DNA of 8,825 nt from Firm-04 sp045591925 (GTDB lineage: Bacteria; Bacillota; Clostridia; Oscillospirales; Ruminococcaceae): the NCBI GenBank assembly GCA_045591925.1, contig JAZNTW010000101.1, forward strand, positions 1-8,825, read 5' to 3'. Each line of letters starts with the position of its first letter. Position 1 is the stretch's first letter. Made by a program: the position numbers and the translations under genes. Of this stretch, positions 1 through 5,175 are shown piece by piece. The notes beneath the pieces are model-generated. The model had not been told where the DNA came from and did not search any database. It worked only from the letters and a program-made list of their open reading frames with translations.

Positions 1-696
1 ATTGATTTCATCCTCACAGCCACAAGCACAGCTTGACGGGATAACTTCAAGGTCATCTTCATATGGTGCATCCCAATCGTTTTCATAAATTTGAGGTTCT
101 GCTTGGATTGTAATAGGGCAGTAGAGCTTCATCTCCTGAGTTGGCTTGGGAGTTACTGTGAAATCAGCTTGACCGGGGATATCGAGGTAGTGATCTTTCA
201 CTTCTGCAAGGTCGCTTCTTCTGTTGAGCGTTTCAGCTACCGACTGAATCATCAAGGCTCTGAGGTCTGTGTTACCGAGAACATCCTCAAAAACAAAGTG
301 CCTATCACCTGCATGAGCAAGCTCTGCGATTTTGTCGGCTACCTCTTTCAGTTCTCTGTGAAGCTGCTGTTCGGCAGGAGTCAAGTCATTCTGTTCTACG
401 ATTGCTCTTGCATTTGGAATGAACTGTGACTTACGAGCATAACCGCATCCCTCTGCTTCAACAAGGATTCCATCGTTGCCGTTGTAGTCAAGGAAGAGAA
501 CGCAGTGGGCTGTGTTGCCTTCGATATACATCAAATCTCTGTTTTCGATGAGTTCGGGAACATCATCAAGTGGATGAGTTTTCAGCTGTTCGAATCTCTT
601 GCCATAAAGGGTGATTACTTTCTCCACCTCAATCTGCATAGACTCATAAGTGTGTGCCTTATGGTTTAAGGTACTATTGAATATTAGTTTCTTCAT
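1..696 (-). CDS. Uncharacterised protein, 3' end beyond the left edge (DUF6329-like, tentative)
   Basis: An uninterrupted minus-strand reading frame of 232 codons runs off the left edge, so the C-terminus is missing. The protein begins MKKLIFNSTLNHKAHTYESM. It is acidic and mostly hydrophilic, with no signal peptide or membrane segment. Near the visible end it carries a Cys cluster (SSCACGCEDE) that could bind metal. ATGs at 705, 702 and 696 are all in frame. I chose 696 because the AAGCGAG element lies 9 nt upstream of it but directly abuts the ATG at 705. From memory the N-terminal part resembles proteins called DUF6329, found in Ruminococcus and other Clostridia and often near mobile elements; this name is unverified. 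No function is known to me. The frame uses more A+T-rich codons than the cellulase and the genes to its right. The plus-strand frame at 91-429 is its shadow. Confidence 0.8.
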   Translation of the reverse strand, partial: MKKLIFNSTLNHKAHTYESMQIEVEKVITLYGKRFEQLKTHPLDDVPELIENRDLMYIEGNTAHCVLFLDYNGNDGILVEAEGCGYARKSQFIPNARAIVEQNDLTPAEQQLHRELKEVADKIAELAHAGDRHFVFEDVLGNTDLRALMIQSVAETLNRRSDLAEVKDHYLDIPGQADFTVTPKPTQEMKLYCPITIQAEPQIYENDWDAPYEDDLEVIPSSCACGCEDEIN

Positions 697-722
697 AAAC
701 ATCATCTCGCTTTCTATTTAAT

Positions 723-752
723 TGTATAGGGGAATAAAAAAAGCCGAATCAA
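723..752 (-). promoter_or_regulatory. Possible sigma-A promoter for the left-edge gene
   Basis: On the minus strand, TTGATT (747-752) is followed after 18 bp by TATACA (723-728), about 27 bp before the ATG at 696. The -35 box lies inside one arm of the terminator-like hairpin 743-781, so promoter and hairpin overlap. The -10 box is only a moderate match, so this is tentative. Confidence 0.4.
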
Positions 753-781
753 CCGAGATTATCAATCTCAATCAATTCGGC
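736..781 (-). terminator. Intrinsic terminator-like hairpin just upstream of the left-edge gene
   Basis: GCCGAAT (743-749) pairs with ATTCGGC (775-781), and an inner stem GAGATT (755-760) pairs with AATCTC (764-769) around a 3-nt loop. The two stems are separated by a symmetric 5-nt internal loop. Read on the minus strand, the hairpin is followed at once by seven Ts (736-742), as in a Rho-independent terminator. It could stop read-through from the tRNA side or act as a leader attenuator. Confidence 0.65.
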
Positions 782-821
782 AAATGCAACAATATTCGGT
801 TTGAAACTTTGTGAAAGATTT

Positions 822-870
822 TTGTAAAAATAAAGAGCAGATATCGGAATTTTTCTTCCAAATCTGCTCT
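822..870 (-). terminator. Intrinsic terminator, minus strand
   Basis: A perfect 9-bp stem, AGAGCAGAT (834-842) with ATCTGCTCT (862-870), encloses a loop containing a smaller GGAA/TTCC pairing. On the minus strand it is followed by TTTATTTTTACA. No gene that would need it lies directly upstream on that strand apart from the tRNAs, which have nearer terminators. Confidence 0.7.
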
Positions 871-885
871 CAAATCTCTGCAAAA

Positions 886-929
886 TCTAAAAACGCCCGT
901 TCAAGTCCAAAAAACACTTGAAAAAGGGC
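886..929 (-). terminator. Intrinsic terminator, minus strand
   Basis: TTCAAGT (900-906) pairs with ACTTGAA (916-922), and an outer GCCC (895-898) pairs with GGGC (926-929) across a small asymmetric internal loop. On the minus strand the stem is followed by GTTTTTAGA. It is the second of four such hairpins downstream of the tRNA pair. Confidence 0.65.
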
Positions 930-974
930 TTAGGTGATCCACGGTTTTTACTATAAAATTTTCGGGGTATGATA

Positions 975-1001
975 CGAAAAAAAGCCCGAAAATTCGGACT
1001 T
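975..1001 (-). terminator. Intrinsic terminator of the tRNA-Ser/tRNA-Ala unit
   Basis: On the minus strand AAGTCCG (995-1001) pairs with CGGGCTT (982-988), including one U-G wobble, around a 6-nt loop, and is followed by TTTTTTTCG. It is the closest strong terminator to the 3' end of tRNA-Ala, 37 nt away. Flanking ACGAAAAA/TTTTTCGT extends the dyad, so it may also work weakly on the plus strand. Confidence 0.75.
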
Positions 1002-1037
1002 TTTCGTGTGGTGATCTTTTTCGTCACACATAGTTGA

Positions 1038-1110
1038 TGGAGCATACGGGATTCGAACCCGTGACCCCCACACTGCCAGTGTGGTGCGCTCCCAGCTGCG
1101 CTAATGCCCC
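1038..1110 (-). tRNA. tRNA-Ala (anticodon GGC)
   Basis: The minus strand folds as a full cloverleaf. The acceptor stem is GGGGCAT with ATGCTCC, the anticodon stem CCACA/TGTGG holds loop CTGGCAG with anticodon GGC, and the T arm contains GGTTCGAATCC. The acceptor includes the G3-U70 wobble that is the main identity signal for alanyl-tRNA synthetase. The gene has 73 nt including discriminator A. The next bases are TCA, so the 3' CCA is not encoded and must be added after transcription. It starts 3 nt after tRNA-Ser and is probably co-transcribed with it. Confidence 0.97.
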
Positions 1111-1113
1111 GTA

Positions 1114-1204
1114 TGGCGGAGATGGTGGGATTCGAACCCACGGAGCGTTTTACCGCTCAAACGATTTCGAGTCGTTCTCGTTATGACCACTTCGATACAT
1201 CTCC
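1114..1204 (-). tRNA. tRNA-Ser (anticodon CGA), CCA encoded
   Basis: The minus strand has acceptor GGAGATG paired with CATCTCC, and anticodon stem AACGA/TCGTT with loop CTCGAAA, giving anticodon CGA for UCG codons. A long variable arm (GAGCG/CGCTC) is typical of serine tRNAs, and the T arm is GTGGG/CCCAC. Discriminator G is followed by an encoded CCA (1114-1116), unlike the neighbouring tRNA-Ala. It is first in the two-tRNA unit. Confidence 0.97.
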
Positions 1205-1235
1205 GTGTAGTTCGGTTTTTGAACCCGACTCAGAT

Positions 1236-1264
1236 ATTATACCACACTTCGGAAGAAAAATCAA
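1236..1264 (-). promoter_or_regulatory. Sigma-A promoter of the tRNA unit
   Basis: On the minus strand, TTGATT (1259-1264) and a perfect TATAAT (1236-1241) are separated by 17 bp. Transcription should start around 1229, about 25 nt before the 5' end of tRNA-Ser. The promoter is back to back with the cellulase promoter; the two -35 boxes are 35 bp apart, with A/T tracts between them. Confidence 0.85.
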
Positions 1265-1299
1265 GTCTTTTTTAAAAAAACATTATTTTTATTTAAGGC

Positions 1300-1328
1300 T
1301 TGTATTTTTAGGGAAAGTATGCTATACT
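1300..1328 (+). promoter_or_regulatory. Sigma-A promoter of the cellulase gene
   Basis: TTGTAT (1300-1305) and TATACT (1323-1328) are separated by 17 bp. The A/T-rich stretch at 1268-1297, with runs of T and A, could act as an UP element. The expected start is near 1335, giving a leader of about 47 nt with the dyad 1339-1360 at its beginning. Confidence 0.75.
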
Positions 1329-1338
1329 ATATATACGA

Positions 1339-1360
1339 ATGTCCAAATACATATGGACAT
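1339..1360. promoter_or_regulatory. Perfect dyad at the cellulase transcription start (operator or leader hairpin)
   Basis: ATGTCCA (1339-1345) and TGGACAT (1354-1360) are exact inverted repeats separated by 8 nt. The dyad begins a few nt after the expected start site and ends 8 nt before the GGGAGG ribosome binding site. The position suits either a repressor operator blocking early transcription or a 5' hairpin on the mRNA. No regulator gene is next to it, so the partner is unknown. Confidence 0.5.
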
Positions 1361-1381
1361 CAAATTTTGGGAGGGATTTCA

Positions 1382-3979
1382 ATGGGATTCAAACACAATC
1401 GAATCCGAAAAATCAGCGCGGGGCTGATGGCTTTATTGACTGCTGCTGTAAGTGTACCGTTCAAAGCGTCAATTCAGGCAACTGCACTTGTCACAGATCC
1501 GGCAGGAGACTATGACAACTTTGCAAAGGCGCTCCAGTATTCACTCTATTTCTATGACGGAAATATGTGTGGACCGGAGGTTGAGGAGCACAGCCAGTTC
1601 AAGTGGCGTGCAAATTGCCATACGTATGATTCTGAGGTTCCGCTGAAAACCATGGACTCGTTCACAGAGCAATCCGGCGAGATCGGCACGAATCTTTCCG
1701 AATCGTTCATTCAGGCAAATTACGACATTCTCAATACCGGCACAAAGGATGGCACGATTGACGTATCCGGCGGCTATCACGATGCCGGCGACCACGTAAA
1801 ATTCGGTTTGCCGGAGGCTTATTCCGGTACGACGGTTTCATGGGGCTACTACGAATTCCGCGACGCATACATCGAATGCGAGCAGCAGGAGCACGTTGAA
1901 ACCATTATCCGTCATTTCTGCGATTATTTTATGCGCTGCACGTTCCGCGATGACAGCGGCGAGGTCAAGTGCTTCTGCTATCAGGTCGGCGACGGCGATA
2001 TCGACCATGCCTACTGGCAGCTTCCGCAGAACGACGAGATGAACCGTCCTGCATGGTTTGCAACGCCTGAGAACCCGACTACCTGTAATGTCAGCAATAC
2101 CGCAGCCTGCCTTGTAATCAACTATCTGAACTTTAAGGATACCGATCCGGAGTACGCAGAAAAATGTCTGGATTACGGCAAGGCACTGTATGAATTCGCA
2201 AAGAAGAATGATAAGGTCAAGGCGGTCAACGATCAGGGACCTGACCAGTATTACACCTCTGAAAAGTGGGAGGATGACTTCAGCTTTGCAGCCTGTTGGC
2301 TCTATCTTGTCACGGGCGAAAAGAGCTACATTGACGATATGCTCCCGTATTACGATTTCTATGCACCGTCCGGTTACTGCTATTGCTGGAACGATATGTG
2401 GAACGGCGTCGGCATCCTGATGGGACGTATTTCCGAGACCTATGAATCCGGCAAGACCTATACCGAGGCTGAAAATCCGCTTGGACAGTGCGATCTTGCG
2501 ATTGCGTATATGCAGGCGGCGAATAAGAATCCTTACGAGGTCATCGACTTCTGGGGACAGTGCGCAAAGGCATATCACGGCTATATGGCTGGCTCTCCCG
2601 GAACAATTACACCGCAGGGCTACTGGTGGCTGAATACATGGGGCTCCTGCCGTTATAACACTGCCGCACAGCTCATGATGCTGATTTACGACAAGTACAC
2701 CGACGGCAAGGATTACAATGAGCGTGAAAAGCTCGAGGATTACGGCTTTACCGAATGGGCAAAGGGACAGATGGAGTACATCCTCGGCAAGAATGATATC
2801 AAATATCTGGAAAAGGACGGTCACGGTCCGCGTAGCTTCCTGACCGGCTTTGATGAAAATGCAGCTGCATATCCGCATCACCGCGCAGCCTCCGGTCTGA
2901 CGAAGTGTGAAGACCCCGACCAGCAGCTCTATGTTCTGTTTGGCGCACTTTGCGGCGGCCCCGATGCAACGGACGCGCACAATGACGTCACCAAGGACTG
3001 GATCTACAACGAGGTTACGATCGACTATAACGCAGCTTGTCCGGGTGCGGCAGCAGGTCTGTATCTTGCATACAAGGATGAGTACAAGCAGGCAATCACC
3101 CCTGATTTCCCGCCTGAGGATGACGGCGGCAGAGGTGCTTCCGGTGCTGGCCCTGAGGGTGGCGGCGGCGGTAAGGGTACCTATGTCGAGGCTTGCGGTA
3201 TCGACGATATCAATGCCGAGGGCGCAGGCGTGACCAAGGTTTCCTTCATGGTCAAGAGCAACGAGTCAAAATCTCCGGAAAACATGACCGTTCGTTACTA
3301 CATCAACACCAGCGAGGTCAGCGATTTCTCGAAGATTGAAGCGTCCATTCTCTACGATCAGGTGAGCGCGGAGGCTGCGCCGAATAAGGCGGAAATCTCC
3401 AAGGTCACAAAGTGGGATCGCGATAGCAAATACGCATATGTCGAATTTAGCTGGGGCGATTACAAATTCGCAAACTGCGGCAAGAAGCTGCAATTCAAGG
3501 TTGGCTTCTACTATGGCGACAAGTGGGATCCGACAAATGACCCAAGCTATCAGGAGCTGAAGATTTACACGGAGGATGACGCATTCTTCGGCACGGGCAA
3601 TGAGGTTCGCACCGATAACATCTGCGTCTATGCCGACGGCAAGCTGATCGGCGGCACCGAGCCGGATGGCACCGTACCGTCTACCGATGAGCCGGATGTA
3701 ACGACCACCACCACAAAGAAAACCACCACCACGACAACCACCACCGCCACAATCACAACGCACACGCAGCCGAAAACACTCGGCGACGTAAACTGCTCCG
3801 GTGAGGTTGATGTTGCCGATGCTGTTCTGTTGGCACGCTTCCTTGCAGAGGATAAAACCGCAACCATTACGGCAACGGGCAGAATCAATGGCGATTGTGA
3901 TGGCAAGAGTGGTCTCACAAATGACGACACAGTAAGAATTCTGCAACATATTGCAAAAATCAATGAGTTCAAAGACTGA
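1382..3979 (+). CDS. Cellulosomal GH9 endoglucanase, GH9-CBM3c-dockerin I
   Basis: Secreted cellulase (865 aa) that hydrolyses beta-1,4 links in cellulose with inversion. Order: signal peptide (1-35: basic MGFKHNRIRK, hydrophobic core, probable cut after QATA); GH9 barrel (about 42-580) with DAGDH (D134, base D137), HHR (499-501) and NEVTIDYNA with catalytic acid E544; Gly-rich linker (about 580-599); CBM3c-like domain (about 600-765, YVEA... to WDPTND...YADGKL), which in this GH9 type helps feed the chain into the active site; Thr linker (774-799); type I dockerin (801-865) with two calcium-binding repeats for scaffoldin docking. The start at 1382 has GGGAGG 7 nt upstream; the longer frame from 1319 is rejected because it begins inside the -10 region. 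All expected catalytic residues are present. It has its own promoter and is followed by a hairpin, so it may be transcribed alone. Confidence 0.96.
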   Translation: MGFKHNRIRKISAGLMALLTAAVSVPFKASIQATALVTDPAGDYDNFAKALQYSLYFYDGNMCGPEVEEHSQFKWRANCHTYDSEVPLKTMDSFTEQSGEIGTNLSESFIQANYDILNTGTKDGTIDVSGGYHDAGDHVKFGLPEAYSGTTVSWGYYEFRDAYIECEQQEHVETIIRHFCDYFMRCTFRDDSGEVKCFCYQVGDGDIDHAYWQLPQNDEMNRPAWFATPENPTTCNVSNTAACLVINYLNFKDTDPEYAEKCLDYGKALYEFAKKNDKVKAVNDQGPDQYYTSEKWEDDFSFAACWLYLVTGEKSYIDDMLPYYDFYAPSGYCYCWNDMWNGVGILMGRISETYESGKTYTEAENPLGQCDLAIAYMQAANKNPYEVIDFWGQCAKAYHGYMAGSPGTITPQGYWWLNTWGSCRYNTAAQLMMLIYDKYTDGKDYNEREKLEDYGFTEWAKGQMEYILGKNDIKYLEKDGHGPRSFLTGFDENAAAYPHHRAASGLTKCEDPDQQLYVLFGALCGGPDATDAHNDVTKDWIYNEVTIDYNAACPGAAAGLYLAYKDEYKQAITPDFPPEDDGGRGASGAGPEGGGGGKGTYVEACGIDDINAEGAGVTKVSFMVKSNESKSPENMTVRYYINTSEVSDFSKIEASILYDQVSAEAAPNKAEISKVTKWDRDSKYAYVEFSWGDYKFANCGKKLQFKVGFYYGDKWDPTNDPSYQELKIYTEDDAFFGTGNEVRTDNICVYADGKLIGGTEPDGTVPSTDEPDVTTTTTKKTTTTTTTTATITTHTQPKTLGDVNCSGEVDVADAVLLARFLAEDKTATITATGRINGDCDGKSGLTNDDTVRILQHIAKINEFKD
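3701..3766 (+). repeat. Low-complexity ACC/ACA tract encoding the Thr-rich linker
   Basis: Nearly every codon here is a threonine codon (ACC, ACA, ACG), interrupted by two Lys and a few Ala, Ile and His. It encodes the flexible, probably O-glycosylated linker before the dockerin. Such tracts can change length by slippage. Confidence 0.8.
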
Positions 3980-3988
3980 TATGTAATC

Positions 3989-4034
3989 GGAATTGCCTGC
4001 TGGCGGCATGGTGCTGACGGCAGGCATTCCATTT
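3989..4034 (+). terminator. Hairpin after the cellulase gene, weak terminator or mRNA-stabilising stem
   Basis: GGAAT (3989-3993) and GCCTGC (3995-4000) pair with GCAGGC (4020-4025) and ATTCC (4026-4030), with one bulged T, enclosing a 19-nt GC-rich loop. The tail is ATTTTCAC, a short T-run, so termination may be partial. It starts 9 nt after the cellulase stop and ends 10 nt before the next ribosome binding site. Confidence 0.5.
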
Positions 4035-4053
4035 TCACAAAGGAGGTTACGAT

Positions 4054-5142
4054 ATGGAACTGGAAAAACAAATTGCGGAATTGCGCGAAGAAGCAGCCGA
4101 AGTGGGTGTATTTTTCCCGATACAGAATGAAACGGAGATACTGGATGCGAAAACGGTTTTGCATCAGCTTCCGATTGAAAACCGACGCGTGCTGACGATG
4201 CCATGCGGCAAGGATGCCACAGCAGACGGCGCACCGTCCGACCTCACGGTTAAGCGTTATTCGGATGCGATTCTCGCGCAGCCCTATGGCATTGTGGTTC
4301 TGGAACCGGCTGCCATTCATCCCGATGCACGCGAAACCGAAGCAGACCTCGTATTTGCTGAGGAAAATGCGGAGTCGTTCCGCGCCCTGATGGAAGCCAT
4401 CAAGCGGACATCCAAGGATGCGCACGGCTTTGAACCGGTGATTGTTGCATTGCTGAATCATGCCGGTCACCACGCACTGAAGCCGGCTGCATTCGATCAC
4501 AGCACAACGCTGCCGACCAATGCGCCGCTGCTTGCGGATGAAGAATTGACGAAGCTCTTGATTGCTTGCAGTGATGCAGCAAAGCTCGCAGACCGCCTCG
4601 GCGTCAACGGAATCGGCATCAATGCAGCCGACAGAAGCCTGTTTGGAGAGAGCCTTGCAGCGTTCCATAGAGATGGAAAATTCGGCGGCGATTTTGACGA
4701 CAGAACCAGATTTGTCCGCGACTGTTATACAGCGATGAAAATGGTTGTATCCGAGAAGATGTTTTTTACGATTCGGCTTTGTCTGAGCGACGGCATTCCG
4801 CAGCCGGACGGCTGGTGTATGGCATTTGAGGATTCGAGCGCACCGGATTTGTATGAATCGACGCTGCTGCTGCAAATTCTGCGGACGCTATATCAGATGA
4901 AGTTGGTCATTTGCACCATCGGAATTCCGGATATCAACTGGATGTGTGAGCCGGTGCCGGAATCCGCGCTGATTCGATACAGCCGGCTTTGCACCTGTGT
5001 CGCGATGCTGGACAGTGATTTGCAGGAAAATGTGCAGCTTGTCATACCGGAGCTGAATACGGAGGAGATTCCGTTTGCGAATCTGGCGTCCGGCATGATT
5101 GCGGGAGAGTTTGCGACCTTTGGTGGATTTCTTTCCCGATAA
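4054..5142 (+). CDS. Divergent old yellow enzyme-like TIM-barrel protein, probable pseudoenzyme
   Basis: A 362-aa cytoplasmic protein with no signal peptide; AAGGAGG lies 7 nt before the ATG. Its order of motifs follows NADH:flavin oxidoreductases of the old yellow enzyme (OYE) family: IENRRVLTMP...DGAPSD near residues 41-63 (family: NRIVMAPM...DGxPTD), GIVVLEPAAIHPDAR (family: GLIITE...V.P.GR), NHAGHHA at 135-141 (family: HAGRxA), and KFGGDFDDRTRF at 209-219 (family: YGGSLENRxRF). Length matches a single-barrel OYE. However, the catalytic His-x-x-His/Asn pair is N190 and D193 here, and the FMN-contacting Arg of HAGR is H139. The fold call is fairly sure; the loss of flavin chemistry is inferred. 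The gene is 33 nt from rqcH on the same strand. Function unknown; it may bind another ligand. Confidence 0.75.
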   Translation: MELEKQIAELREEAAEVGVFFPIQNETEILDAKTVLHQLPIENRRVLTMPCGKDATADGAPSDLTVKRYSDAILAQPYGIVVLEPAAIHPDARETEADLVFAEENAESFRALMEAIKRTSKDAHGFEPVIVALLNHAGHHALKPAAFDHSTTLPTNAPLLADEELTKLLIACSDAAKLADRLGVNGIGINAADRSLFGESLAAFHRDGKFGGDFDDRTRFVRDCYTAMKMVVSEKMFFTIRLCLSDGIPQPDGWCMAFEDSSAPDLYESTLLLQILRTLYQMKLVICTIGIPDINWMCEPVPESALIRYSRLCTCVAMLDSDLQENVQLVIPELNTEEIPFANLASGMIAGEFATFGGFLSR

Positions 5143-5175
5143 TCGGTTTTCAATATCGTATGAAAGGAGCAGTAT

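Noticed and set aside
91..429. Plus-strand frame of 112 codons
   Set aside because: It lies opposite the much longer, better-supported minus-strand gene at 1-696 and has no ribosome binding site.
1007..1030. Hairpin TGTG(G)TGA / TCACACA just after tRNA-Ala
   Set aside because: A short bulged stem with no T-run after it on the minus strand; it may be part of the tRNA trailer but does not qualify as a terminator.
887..1141. Minus-strand open frame of 84 codons across tRNA-Ala and the terminators
   Set aside because: It reads through tRNA-Ala and part of tRNA-Ser and two terminator hairpins; the apparent peptide (GSNPTISA...) is the usual translation of tRNA sequence.
1319..1381. Upstream extension of the cellulase by 21 residues
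   Set aside because: This ATG precedes the -10 box, lacks a ribosome binding site and would put extra residues before a normal signal peptide. The ATG at 1382 has GGGAGG at good spacing.
1104..1427. Plus-strand frame of 107 codons over the tRNAs and cellulase promoter
   Set aside because: It is antisense to both tRNAs and ends within the cellulase gene; the internal ATG at 1353 has no ribosome binding site.
1838..2980. Long minus-strand frame (380 codons) inside the cellulase gene
   Set aside because: It is a composition shadow of the GH9 coding sequence; the product is a Val/Ile/Cys-rich string with no recognisable domain.
3701..3766. ACC-rich tract as a CRISPR or regulatory repeat
   Set aside because: It is in frame and encodes the Thr-rich interdomain linker typical of cellulosomal enzymes; there are no spacers.
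3628..4875. Minus-strand frame (415 codons) across the cellulase end and the OYE-like gene
   Set aside because: It spans an intergenic region and two well-supported genes, and its poly-Val stretch is simply the antisense of the Thr linker.
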